DNA of 64,000 bases from Bacteroidota bacterium (GTDB taxonomy: Bacteria > Bacteroidota > Bacteroidia > Cytophagales > Cyclobacteriaceae), in contig VGMW01000002.1 of the NCBI GenBank assembly GCA_016866235.1, positions 186,001-250,000 on the forward strand. Reading direction: 5' to 3'. Position numbers and translations under genes: made by a program. The notes beneath the pieces are model-generated. The model had not been told where the DNA came from, made no database searches, and saw nothing but the letters and a program-made list of their open reading frames with translations. Shown here piece by piece: positions 1 through 9,421 of the stretch (its first letter is position 1; each line of letters begins with the position of its first letter).

Positions 1-1110
<1,110 letters not shown>

Positions 1111-1115
1111 GAACA

Positions 1116-1364
1116 ATGAATCTCGAAATACTTACTCCTGAAAAAAAGGTTTTTGAAGGCGAAGTGGTTTCTGCCACTTTTCCTGGCGCCGATGGTTCAT
1201 TTCAGGTTTTGAACAATCACGCACCACTGATCGGACTTCTGAAGGAAGGTACGGTTGAGTATAAGGCAAAAGATTCTGTCGGCAAGGTGGTGATCACCGG
1301 GGGTGTGGTGGAGGTATTGAAAAATCAAGTGATCTTGTTGGCCGATGGCGTTATTGAAAGCTGA
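1116..1364 (+). CDS. atpC: F1F0 ATP synthase subunit epsilon, short form
   Basis: This is the epsilon subunit of F1, part of the rotor stalk that links gamma to the c-ring. The 82 residues match only the N-terminal beta-sandwich: MNLEILTPEKKVFEGEV at the start, then SATFPGADGSFQVLNNHAPLIG. The C-terminal two-helix hairpin found in E. coli epsilon (about 138 residues in all) is absent, so the usual epsilon inhibition of ATP hydrolysis is probably absent or handled differently. It follows atpD by 5 bases and is closed by the hairpin at 1383-1412, so the two form one transcription unit. Assignment is firm from sequence plus position. Confidence 0.95.
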   Translation: MNLEILTPEKKVFEGEVVSATFPGADGSFQVLNNHAPLIGLLKEGTVEYKAKDSVGKVVITGGVVEVLKNQVILLADGVIES

Positions 1365-1382
1365 GGCGATCCAATTGAAATA

Positions 1383-1412
1383 AAAAAAGGCGTAAGTGAT
1401 TACGCCTTTTTT
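1383..1412. terminator. Bidirectional intrinsic terminator
   Basis: A perfect 7-bp stem (ggcgtaa/ttacgcc, 1389-1395 with 1400-1406) around the loop gtga is flanked by an A-tract on the left and six T on the right. It can end transcription from atpDC on the plus strand and from the M14 peptidase gene on the minus strand, which converge here. Confidence 0.85.
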
Positions 1413-1431
1413 GTTGTATCAAAATCTCTAT

Positions 1432-3939
1432 TCAAAATCCTGTTCCACCAAGGAAAACAGCATTCGCAAAAATCATTTTTCCATTCTCCCAGAAAGCCCT
1501 GAACAAGGTGTTGTCGGTCAGATAAAACACACGACCCTGCCCACGTTCCTCAACACCAAAAACCAATGAATTCTCCAGCTCTCGGCTCACTTTCGACCCT
1601 GCAAACCCAATGACCGGAGAGGGTTTGCCTCTCAAGGTTCCAACATTAATTCCTTTGTCCAAATAAGGATACGACTGCGCTGAAGTCTTAAGAGAATAAT
1701 AAATATCACCAACGCCAAAAGCGAGTGGATGGGTTTTGTCAAGAGAGACTTTATAGATCGCACCAAACAAAGACGACGACAATTGTTTACGTTCCAGGTC
1801 GCCATAAGGCACAAGTAAATCATCTGGCTTGGACTCCTGTTTCTTTATTTCCTTTTGCTTCAGTGCAAAACCTTTTTTATCCGCAAAGGCGTTGCATGCC
1901 GAGCCATTCAAAATAAGTCTACCTCCGTCCGCGACCCATCGGTTAATGGTAGATAGCATCTCCTCATCAAAAATCCTGTAACTCCCTTCGGGAACCACCA
2001 GTACATTATACTTCCAAAGGTCAATGCTTTTGAAATAATCGGTTCCTATTATGCTGATCGGATACTCCATACTTTGTTCAAAAAAATGCCAGATCTGTCC
2101 GTGGTTCTGTGAGTTGGTCTGATCTCCTCCCAACACAGCTACGGAAGGCTTTTCCACGAAACTAAAGTCTGAAGATCCTGCATCCGGCCCTGCATCGGCG
2201 TATCCGGTTTTCATCGCTACCAGTTCGCGTCCTGCCTGAAGCGCAAGTGATTTAATTTTCTGGTGAAAATCAGGAATGTGCTGGTTGTGTCCGGAGGCAA
2301 CCATGAGCGTGCCTTCCGCAAAAGTCTTTCCTGCTGTAGTAAAAGACCGCATGGCAGTACGCACGCGGTAACCTGACTTCAACAGCGTCGCCAGAAATTT
2401 TTGATCAGCCGCCGACTGATACCGGCAAAGCCATGCGTAGGGCTCACCTTCTGCCATAGATGCAGCCGCAGGTTGGTAAGGTTTGCCAGGATTGATACGT
2501 TCCGTTGTGGCTACAGCCTTCAAGCCACAGGCATAGATTAAATTCCAGGCGGTAATGTCGTATGTCAATGAATCCTTGAGCTTGGACGCCGGTTCAAATA
2601 CGGTGGTGATAAATCGTCCTTTTGGCTGATAGACATTAAAGACCAAATCCTCTGCGTTGATGTTGATGGTTTCTGTTTTCCGACTGGTAAAGTCAAAGCC
2701 TTTTATTGGTCTCGAGCCGCCAACCACTCCATATTTGATGGCATGAGCACCCAACCACTGGGTCAGCGCTTTAAGCTTATCCGGATTGTTGCCCGCACCA
2801 ATAACATAGCTTTTATAAGGAGCAGCAGGTTGCTGCAGATTCTCCTTAAAAAATCCCTCAAACTCATTCAGAAGGCGTTCCATATTCATGGATGAAATTT
2901 CAACGGTCGACATGCCAGTTGTAAAGTGGTGATCAACCCTGTCCTTCAAAGTCAGTAAACTTTTATCTCGTGTTTCAACCGTAAGGCCTCCGGCACCTCC
3001 TCCGGCCTTCTCGTAGGTCATACCAATGGCTCCACTGTATGTGGGGTAGGTGTCACCATAACTTGGATAAAACAGGTCGAACCGTTCCTTGGTGAAATAG
3101 AACCATCCATTTTCATCAAAGTATTTGGCATTGTTACGGCCAATCATATCCTGAAAGGTTCGCTGCCATGGTGTAATAACTTCATGGTAGGGCTCTGCAG
3201 CAGGCGCGAAGTAATATGGATTGTTGATACCCTGTTCGTGGAAGTCTACATGCACCTGAGGCATCCATTCGTTGTATACTTTTAATCTTGCCGCTGATTC
3301 TTTTTGAGTAATCCACGCCCAATCACGGTTCAAATCAAACAGATAATGGTTGGGTCTTCCTCCTGGCCATGGCTCACGGTGTTCACGCGATTGTGGATCT
3401 GGGTTGGCTGGAAAATTTCCGTACTGGTTATAAAAATTAGCATAGCGATCTCTTCCATCGGGATTGATGCATGGGTCGATGATCACCACGGTATTTTTTA
3501 ACCACTCCTGACTCTTCTTGTTGGCTGGGTTCACCAGTTCATAAAGTGTACGCATAGAAGTTTCGGTGGAATTGGATTCATTTCCGTGTACGTTGTAACT
3601 AAGCCACACAATTCCTGTTTTCCCTGTTGGTGCACCTTGTTCCATGCCGGCTCTTCGCAGGTTATCGACCCGGATATCTTCCAGTTTGGAAAAATTTTCA
3701 GGTGAAGCGATCAACGCAATGACCAATGGTCTGCGTTCGTAGGTTTCGCCATACTGAATCAGTTTAACGTTGGGCATGGTTTCGTCTACGTGCCTGAAGT
3801 ATTCAACAACGCGGTGGTGACGGGTGAAAGCCTCGCCTGGCTCATAACCGAGAAATTCTTTCGGGCTTTGTAAACGAGTTTGGGAAAATCCTGCCCCAAA
3901 CGTCAGCAGCATAAGTGAGATCAGAAGGAAATTTTTCAT
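1432..3939 (-). CDS. Secreted M14-family zinc carboxypeptidase with C-terminal GATase-like domain
   Basis: This is a predicted exported metallopeptidase that removes C-terminal residues from peptides. I place the start at 3939, which gives an 835-residue protein with a clean signal peptide (MKNFLLISLMLLTFGAGFSQ); the frame stays open 23 codons further upstream, but that extension has no signal character. Zinc ligands are visible in HGNE (His118, Glu121) and in HVDFHEQG; NPDGRDR, LNRDW and the VETRD segment that should carry the catalytic Glu are also present. The C-terminal third (a Trp-Lys-Tyr-Asn region followed by VLVVPEGSYRIFD and GGRLILNGSA) resembles a class I glutamine-amidotransferase-like fold, as in large Bacteroidota M14 proteins. 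It is transcribed alone between two terminators. Substrate is unknown. Confidence 0.88.
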   Translation of the reverse strand: MKNFLLISLMLLTFGAGFSQTRLQSPKEFLGYEPGEAFTRHHRVVEYFRHVDETMPNVKLIQYGETYERRPLVIALIASPENFSKLEDIRVDNLRRAGMEQGAPTGKTGIVWLSYNVHGNESNSTETSMRTLYELVNPANKKSQEWLKNTVVIIDPCINPDGRDRYANFYNQYGNFPANPDPQSREHREPWPGGRPNHYLFDLNRDWAWITQKESAARLKVYNEWMPQVHVDFHEQGINNPYYFAPAAEPYHEVITPWQRTFQDMIGRNNAKYFDENGWFYFTKERFDLFYPSYGDTYPTYSGAIGMTYEKAGGGAGGLTVETRDKSLLTLKDRVDHHFTTGMSTVEISSMNMERLLNEFEGFFKENLQQPAAPYKSYVIGAGNNPDKLKALTQWLGAHAIKYGVVGGSRPIKGFDFTSRKTETININAEDLVFNVYQPKGRFITTVFEPASKLKDSLTYDITAWNLIYACGLKAVATTERINPGKPYQPAAASMAEGEPYAWLCRYQSAADQKFLATLLKSGYRVRTAMRSFTTAGKTFAEGTLMVASGHNQHIPDFHQKIKSLALQAGRELVAMKTGYADAGPDAGSSDFSFVEKPSVAVLGGDQTNSQNHGQIWHFFEQSMEYPISIIGTDYFKSIDLWKYNVLVVPEGSYRIFDEEMLSTINRWVADGGRLILNGSACNAFADKKGFALKQKEIKKQESKPDDLLVPYGDLERKQLSSSLFGAIYKVSLDKTHPLAFGVGDIYYSLKTSAQSYPYLDKGINVGTLRGKPSPVIGFAGSKVSRELENSLVFGVEERGQGRVFYLTDNTLFRAFWENGKMIFANAVFLGGTGF

Positions 3940-3983
3940 GGTATTAAAAAGGATAAGTTGAATCCAATCGGTCGTTTGAAGAT

Positions 3984-4017
3984 AAAAAAAAGAGGGTGTC
4001 GAAGACACCCTCTTTTG
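3984..4017 (-). terminator. Intrinsic terminator after the bamA-ompH operon
   Basis: A 10-bp perfect stem (agagggtgtc/gacaccctct, 3991-4000 with 4004-4013) with a GAA loop is followed, on the minus strand, by seven U (3984-3990). It lies just downstream of the second ompH gene and upstream of the M14 gene, so it should end the long envelope operon. A shorter T run on the other side makes it weakly bidirectional. Confidence 0.85.
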
Positions 4018-4032
4018 TGAGGTTCGGAAGAA

Positions 4033-4584
4033 TTACTTTGTAGCAGGCGCTGTTGGGGTAACACCCAACTTCTTCAATACTGAATTCGAGATGTCAAACT
4101 TTTCATCTGAGAACAAAAGGATGTCATCACCGGCAGTGGTCTGCGGATTGATGATGAAGGCAAAACCTTGTTCTTTGGCTACATCTTCGATGGCTTTGCC
4201 CACTTTGGTATAAACGGGCTGCATCAGATCTACCTGCTTTTTCTGAATGGAAGTCTGGGCGTCCTGCTGAAACTTCTGGATGTTTTCCTGAAGTGCCACC
4301 AGTTCTCGCTCTTTGTCTGCTTTAATCACGTCTGAGGTGGTAGCAGGCATGGATTGAAACGCCTTCACTTTGGTTTCATAATCCTGGTACTTGGCTTTCA
4401 ACTGATTTTCGAGCTGAGTGCCATGGGTTTTCAATTCGTTGTCGATTTGCTTGTATTCAGGAAGTTGGCTGAATATGTAATTCCAGTCTGCAAAGCCGAT
4501 CTTCTGTGGGGCAGGAGTCGGCGTTTGGGCCAGTGCTGCTGCAGAAGACAACGCAACAAACAGTACAATTGCTACTTTTTTCAT
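4033..4584 (-). CDS. OmpH/Skp family periplasmic chaperone (second copy)
   Basis: A 183-residue periplasmic chaperone of the Skp/OmpH family, which holds unfolded outer-membrane proteins on their way to BamA. It has a signal peptide (MKKVAIVLFVALSSAAALAQ), the family opening KIGFADWNYIFSQLPEY, a long charged helical middle (about residues 45-130) that would form the tentacle coiled coil, and the C-terminal sheet FAFIINPQ. It is the last gene of the operon, 12 bases after the other ompH and directly before a strong terminator. Tandem ompH genes after bamA are usual in Bacteroidota; the two copies here differ enough to suggest separate clients, which is inference. Confidence 0.93.
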   Translation of the reverse strand: MKKVAIVLFVALSSAAALAQTPTPAPQKIGFADWNYIFSQLPEYKQIDNELKTHGTQLENQLKAKYQDYETKVKAFQSMPATTSDVIKADKERELVALQENIQKFQQDAQTSIQKKQVDLMQPVYTKVGKAIEDVAKEQGFAFIINPQTTAGDDILLFSDEKFDISNSVLKKLGVTPTAPATK

Positions 4585-4596
4585 GATGGTTTGTGT

Positions 4597-5130
4597 TTAT
4601 TTTATTTTATCGTTAGGGTCTCCGAGTCCAAGTTCTTCCAGTACAAATTCCGTGTAATCGTGTCGTGGGTCGGTATAGATCATCACCAGCTCACCGGATT
4701 TATCAAAAATAATGGCCAGGCGGTTCGACTTGGCAACTTTTTCAGTTGCATCCCAGACTTTATCCTGGATGGGTTTTATAAGTTCTTTCTTTTTGAGAAA
4801 ATACAATCCATCAAAACCGAAAACCTTTTTTTGGTAATCCCTTAGTTCCAATTCCTTTTTACCGATTTCCTCCATTCTTTCTTTCCGCATTTCTTCGGTG
4901 AGCAAAACTTCCTCTGCGCGGTAGGAGGCATGAAGTCCTTTAAGTAATAGTTCCATGGCGTCAATTTCTTTTTGCCATCCGGCTGCAAACTGCTCTAATT
5001 CATCCTGAGCTTTTTTGAAATCGCTCATTTTAGACAGAATGAAATCAGAATCGATGTAACCGAACTTTTGGGAAAAGGCAAAATTCGGGCCGAAAAGCAA
5101 AACCAGCAAAACAACTGCGCTGCGGTACAT
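4597..5130 (-). CDS. OmpH/Skp family periplasmic chaperone (first copy)
   Basis: A 177-residue Skp-type chaperone encoded 2 bases after bamA. The signal peptide is MYRSAVVLLVLLFGPNFAFS; then come KFGYIDSDFILSKMSDF, a highly charged helical arm (about residues 40-125) and the C-terminal strand LAIIFDKSGELVMIYTDP. Compared with its neighbour it has a different arm sequence and ends in a charged tail (LGLGDPNDKIK). Its place between bamA and the second ompH fits a role in delivering barrel proteins to the BAM complex. Confidence 0.93.
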   Translation of the reverse strand: MYRSAVVLLVLLFGPNFAFSQKFGYIDSDFILSKMSDFKKAQDELEQFAAGWQKEIDAMELLLKGLHASYRAEEVLLTEEMRKERMEEIGKKELELRDYQKKVFGFDGLYFLKKKELIKPIQDKVWDATEKVAKSNRLAIIFDKSGELVMIYTDPRHDYTEFVLEELGLGDPNDKIK

Positions 5131-5132
5131 CC

Positions 5133-7850
5133 TTAACGAATTTGTTGACCTATGGTGAAGTGGAATTGCTGTCCGCTGGGTCCGGATCCTCCGGGTAGGG
5201 TATCGAATCCATAACCCCAGTTCAAACCAATCAAACCAAATGCAGGCATGAATAATCTCACGCCGGCACCGGCAGATTTGTAGATTTTAAACGGATTAAA
5301 CTCGGCAAAATTGCCCCAGTTGTTACCGCCCTCAGTAAACAAGAAGGCATAGATCGTAGCGCTCTGTCCTGTGGTAACAGGGTAGCGCAGCTCCATTCCA
5401 AGTTTGTTGTATACAATTCCACCCTGTATCTGACCAGAAGACAACTGTTGATTCTGGCCGTAAAGCGGCGGTGTTACAACGTTATTGCGGTAGCCACGCA
5501 GTCCAATGATGTCCTGACCCAGTACGAAGGATTGGAATCCTCCAGCCAAACCATCACCACCAAGTAAGAATCGCTCGAATGGTCCAGGTGTGCTGGTGCT
5601 TGAATAACTTCCTATAATTCCGAAGTGTGCTTTTGTTTCCAGCACAAGACTTCTACCGCCTTCAAGCTTTTTGCTGCCAATGAGTTTGAGATAGAACTTA
5701 GTGTCGATCATCCACTTGTGCAGCTCAACGAATTTATACTTGGTGGCATTGTCTTTCAGGTAGCTGCCGTCGGTGATCAGAGAATACGGTGGCGTCATGG
5801 TCAGGCTCAGGCTGAGCGAGGAGCCTGTGGTTGGGAACATTGGATTATCAATACTGTTCCTGGCCAATGTGGTGTTCAGGTTGAAATTCGTTGTGTTGCC
5901 GGAAAGCGGCAGGCCAGGATAATTTTTATAGTTGTAGAATAGAACGGAAAGCGAGTTGCTCAACGTAAAATAATTGTCCGGCCAGCTAAGCCTTCTTCCA
6001 ACACCCACGGTTACACCGGATTGCTTTAACATCCGGTCGTCACTGAAATCAGGTGTGAAACTGAAGAAGTTGTTGGCAAGGCGGGAAATTGACTTATTCA
6101 CACTAAACGTAAACGAATTAGGTCTCTTACCTCCGAGCCATGGTTCGGTAAAGGAGAAACTATAACTCTGGAAAGACTTACCATTCGCCTGCGCGTTGAT
6201 GGCAAGTTTCTGGCCATCGCCGACAGGAAGTGGACGCCAGCGGTCGAAGTGGCGGATGTTTCGAAGCGAGAAATTGTTAAAGGCCAGTCCGACTGTTCCG
6301 ACGAATCCATAAAATCCACCCCAGCCTCCCGATAACTGCACCTGGTCATTGGATTGCTCCTCCAGTTTCCATTCAATATCAACCGTTCCGGCTGACATGT
6401 TTGGCTGAACATCCTGACCGATCTTTTGTGGATTGAAATAACCCATCGACGAAAGAAGCTGTTGTGTACGGATGATGTCTGAGCGTCTGAATTTTTGTCC
6501 GGGCACGGTACTGAGTTCACGTCGGATAACATGATCACTGGTTCGTTCATTTCCGGTGATGATCACCCGATCTATGGTAGCCTGGTCGCCTTCAAAAACC
6601 CTCATTTCTATGTCGATTGAATCGCCAGCGATGGCAACCTCCACCGGATCAACATTAAAGAATAAGTAACCGTCGTCCATATACAAACTGCTCACATCTG
6701 CTCCTTTGGGATTAAACGTAGTACGTTTTTCAAGAAGCTCTTTATTGTAAACGTCACCCGACTTGATGTCCAGGATTTTGTTGAGCGTGTTGGCGGTATG
6801 GATATAGTTTCCTGTCCAGGTAATATTTCGGAAGTAGTACTGACGACCTTCAAACATTTTAAAACGAATGTCCACTGTTCTTTCATTGTGGTTTACCAGT
6901 GTATCGGAGAGAATCTCTGCATCGCGGTAGCCACGAGTATTGTAGAAGTCGATGATGCGCTTTTTGTCATCGTCGTAATCCGTTTTAATGTATTTAGATC
7001 CGGAGAATATGTTGAGTTTGATGTTGTCCTGAATAAAATGTTTGGTTTCATCCCACGTAGTTGGCCTGGTGTGGGTAAGGTAGTGGGTCAAATCTCCGGG
7101 GGAGGACCTTAAAAATTTCGACAACAGAACACGGTGCAACCGAAGTCTTGCGTGCTCGTGGGTCTTTTTCATTTTGCCTCTGAGCCTTCCATCGTCGAAA
7201 GCTTCGTTGCCTTCAAACGTAATGGCATTGATTTTTACTTTGCCTTTTAAATTAACATCAATGCGCAGCTTGATGTTCCCGCGATTGAGTGTATCGGTTT
7301 CAGGGGTAATGTTGACAGCCGTATTGAGAAAGCCTTTCTTAACGAAGAATTTTTTTACGGTTACCTCCGTATTCCGAATCATGGCATCGTTCACAATTTT
7401 TCCACGTATCAGCTTGATCTCTTCTTTTATTGATGATTCCCTGCCTTTCCCTATGCCGGTGAAATAAAATTCACTTAGCCTTGGGCGTTCGGAGAGTTGA
7501 ATGATCAGAAACACTGTCTGACCTTCAATTCTGTCTACCGCAATAGCAACATCGCCGACCAATCCGTGCTTCCATAATCTTCGTACGCCTTCGCTGATGC
7601 GGTCTCCGGGAATTTTGATGACATCGCCCACTCTTAATCCGGTCAGGGAAATCAGTGCATTTTTATCTAGGATATTTAAGCCGGTAACATCAATGCCTCC
7701 TATGGTATACTCTTTTGGGTTGGCGTAGTTGAGGTTGCTTTCGCCTGCAGCAGGCGGCGTTTGACTTTCACGGTTTCTTCTGAACTGAGCGTCGGCCAGA
7801 AAAACAAATGAAAAAATAAAACAGGTCGTTAAGAACAAATTTTTCAGCAT
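5133..7850 (-). CDS. bamA: Outer membrane protein assembly factor BamA
   Basis: The essential Omp85-family insertase that folds beta-barrel proteins into the outer membrane. The 905-residue protein has a signal peptide (MLKNLFLTTCFIFSFVFLADA), then several POTRA domains (for example GGIDVTGLNILDKNALI, ITFEGNEAFDDG, RVIITGNERTSDHVI) and a C-terminal barrel of about 400 residues. The conserved barrel loop motif appears as GLRGYRNN and the chain ends FHFTIGQQIR. A stretch of about 40 residues in the POTRA region (His- and Arg-rich, ahead of NIFSGSKYIK) looks like an insertion. uppS lies 2 bases upstream and ompH 2 bases downstream, so these are translated from one message. Confidence 0.96.
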   Translation of the reverse strand: MLKNLFLTTCFIFSFVFLADAQFRRNRESQTPPAAGESNLNYANPKEYTIGGIDVTGLNILDKNALISLTGLRVGDVIKIPGDRISEGVRRLWKHGLVGDVAIAVDRIEGQTVFLIIQLSERPRLSEFYFTGIGKGRESSIKEEIKLIRGKIVNDAMIRNTEVTVKKFFVKKGFLNTAVNITPETDTLNRGNIKLRIDVNLKGKVKINAITFEGNEAFDDGRLRGKMKKTHEHARLRLHRVLLSKFLRSSPGDLTHYLTHTRPTTWDETKHFIQDNIKLNIFSGSKYIKTDYDDDKKRIIDFYNTRGYRDAEILSDTLVNHNERTVDIRFKMFEGRQYYFRNITWTGNYIHTANTLNKILDIKSGDVYNKELLEKRTTFNPKGADVSSLYMDDGYLFFNVDPVEVAIAGDSIDIEMRVFEGDQATIDRVIITGNERTSDHVIRRELSTVPGQKFRRSDIIRTQQLLSSMGYFNPQKIGQDVQPNMSAGTVDIEWKLEEQSNDQVQLSGGWGGFYGFVGTVGLAFNNFSLRNIRHFDRWRPLPVGDGQKLAINAQANGKSFQSYSFSFTEPWLGGKRPNSFTFSVNKSISRLANNFFSFTPDFSDDRMLKQSGVTVGVGRRLSWPDNYFTLSNSLSVLFYNYKNYPGLPLSGNTTNFNLNTTLARNSIDNPMFPTTGSSLSLSLTMTPPYSLITDGSYLKDNATKYKFVELHKWMIDTKFYLKLIGSKKLEGGRSLVLETKAHFGIIGSYSSTSTPGPFERFLLGGDGLAGGFQSFVLGQDIIGLRGYRNNVVTPPLYGQNQQLSSGQIQGGIVYNKLGMELRYPVTTGQSATIYAFLFTEGGNNWGNFAEFNPFKIYKSAGAGVRLFMPAFGLIGLNWGYGFDTLPGGSGPSGQQFHFTIGQQIR

Positions 7851-7852
7851 AC

Positions 7853-8596
7853 TCAGGCTTGCGGTTCCAATACTTTCCCAAATCTTCTCTCGCGGTTCTG
7901 GTAGGCTACGATGGCCTCGTATAAATCTTCTTTGCGGAAATCCGGCCAGAATTTTCTTGTGATAAACAATTCAGCGTAGGCGAGTTGCCAAAGTAAAAAA
8001 TTGCTGATCCGCATTTCACCTCCCGTACGAATCATCAACTCAGGATCCGGCATTCCGGAAGTACTCAGTCTTGATGAGACGAATTCTTCGTTAATGTCTT
8101 CAGCGGTAATTTTTCCTTCAGCGGCTTCTGAAACCATTTTTCGGATGGCATCGGTGATCTCCCACCGTCCGCTGTAACTCAATGCGAGGGTGAGGGTAAG
8201 TCCGTAGTTGCCCGCCGTAACTTTCATGGTGTCCTCAAGCTTCTGCCTGCACCTTGAGGGCAGATTTGCGGTATTACCTATGGTCTGAAGTTTTATTCGG
8301 TTCTTTTGAAGCGTCGGCAGTTCCTTTTCCAGGGAGTCCACCAAAAGCTCCATCAGGGCATCGATTTCAATTTTTGGCCTGCCCCAGTTTTCGGTACTAA
8401 AAGCATAAAGCGTTAAAAAATCTACGCCCAGCTCAGCGCACCCCGTTGCAATCTCTTTTACTGCTTGTATGGCATTGCGGTGACCAAAAATCCTGGCTGC
8501 TCCTTGCTGGAGTGCCCACCGGCCGTTGCCATCCATGATGACAGCAATGTGCCTTGGTATTTTGTTGGGGTTTATTTGGTCGAGATTTGTGGCCAC
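7853..8596 (-). CDS. uppS: Isoprenyl transferase (undecaprenyl diphosphate synthase)
   Basis: It condenses isopentenyl diphosphates onto farnesyl diphosphate to give the C55 lipid carrier used for peptidoglycan and O-antigen. The 247-residue protein shows the cis-prenyltransferase motifs HIAVIMDGNGRWA (catalytic Asp), LYAFSTENWGRP and RTGGEMRISNFLLWQLAYAE. No ATG lies upstream of the conserved IPRHIAVIMDG, so the start is probably the GTG at 8596. A -7 promoter motif (TACTTTTG) sits only 8-15 bases ahead of that GTG, so some of the message may be nearly leaderless. bamA follows after 2 bases. Confidence 0.96.
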   Translation of the reverse strand: MATNLDQINPNKIPRHIAVIMDGNGRWALQQGAARIFGHRNAIQAVKEIATGCAELGVDFLTLYAFSTENWGRPKIEIDALMELLVDSLEKELPTLQKNRIKLQTIGNTANLPSRCRQKLEDTMKVTAGNYGLTLTLALSYSGRWEITDAIRKMVSEAAEGKITAEDINEEFVSSRLSTSGMPDPELMIRTGGEMRISNFLLWQLAYAELFITRKFWPDFRKEDLYEAIVAYQNRERRFGKVLEPQA

Positions 8597-8603
8597 AAGG
8601 GCG

Positions 8604-8611
8604 CAAAAGTA
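8604..8611 (-). promoter_or_regulatory. Candidate -7 element for uppS-bamA-ompH
   Basis: TACTTTTG on the minus strand matches the Bacteroidota consensus TAnnTTTG exactly. No good TTTG lies at the usual -33 spacing. Its position would start transcription within a few bases of the uppS GTG codon, giving an internal promoter for the bamA part of the operon. Confidence 0.4.
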
Positions 8612-8680
8612 GGGTTTTTTCGGGAAAAAATAAGTTTTTGATGGGGTATGCCAGAGGTTGTATTGTAGAGGGCAAAACCC

Positions 8681-9364
8681 TCAATAAGGGCTCTGGGCAC
8701 AGGGGATGTCGTAAAAGGTTCGGGTAAGCGTAATCCCGGTGAAAAAGTAATTGTCCAGGTCGTAAACATTCCCAAACCGATAATTTTTGTTGTTCAGCTT
8801 CCCCCCTGAAACATTGTCCAGGTAATCAAAAAACGTCTTTCTGATCCCAAATTCAGCGGTGAGATACCAATTTGGATTGATGATGTATTTTACACCGCCG
8901 CCAAAAGGTATGGTGATTTGCACATTGCTGTAGTCCACCGGCTTTGTATCGTTCCCTGAGAAGACAAAAATTCCCCCACCGGCATAGAGGAAGGGAGTGA
9001 ATTTCAGCCGCTGTCTTCGGTCGTGCCAATCCAGGAAATGGTACTCAAAAGTTCCGTTCAGCTCCATCACATTTAGCCGGAACGATGAGTTTCTTTTTAC
9101 TGCTGCCGTATCAATTGGGTTAAGCCGGTCGTTGGCGGCAAGCGTACCAAAACCAAGACTGGTTTTAAAACTTACGATTGGAGAGATGTTGCTTCGATAA
9201 AAAACGGTGATCGCTGGTTTTGAAAAGGCAGGATTGTACGTCCTGACCAAATCTCCGGTGTAGTTAAATGCCCCGAACCCCGCTCCGATTTCATGCTCAC
9301 GCGATACCTGACCAAGGCACATCACCGGAAGAATAAAAATCAAAAGGACAAAACGAAAAGTCAT
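8681..9364 (-). CDS. DUF6089 family outer-membrane beta-barrel protein
   Basis: A secreted protein of about 227 residues, predicted to form a small outer-membrane barrel: alternating hydrophobic strands (AGFGAFNYTGDL, FLYAGGGIFVF, ITIPFGGGVKYIINPNWYLTAEFGIRK) follow a signal peptide. I prefer the ATG at 9364 (MTFRFVLLIFILPVMCLGQ); the frame extends 15 codons upstream to 9409, but those residues lack signal character. The family is found in Bacteroidota, often next to nadK and uppS/bamA as here; its function is not known. The position suggests a link to envelope assembly. Confidence 0.8.
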   Translation of the reverse strand: MTFRFVLLIFILPVMCLGQVSREHEIGAGFGAFNYTGDLVRTYNPAFSKPAITVFYRSNISPIVSFKTSLGFGTLAANDRLNPIDTAAVKRNSSFRLNVMELNGTFEYHFLDWHDRRQRLKFTPFLYAGGGIFVFSGNDTKPVDYSNVQITIPFGGGVKYIINPNWYLTAEFGIRKTFFDYLDNVSGGKLNNKNYRFGNVYDLDNYFFTGITLTRTFYDIPCAQSPY

Positions 9365-9421
9365 GGATAGGTTAACGAAGGAGGCTGCAGTTTCTTGCGC
9401 ACCCCTCATTTTTTAATTCGA

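Noticed and set aside
4354-4845. Plus-strand frame antisense to the two ompH genes
   Set aside because: It crosses the gap between two genuine chaperone genes on the other strand and its product has no signs of a real protein.
6098-6550. Minus-strand frame inside bamA
   Set aside because: It lies in another frame of the BamA coding region, whose codons explain the sequence fully.
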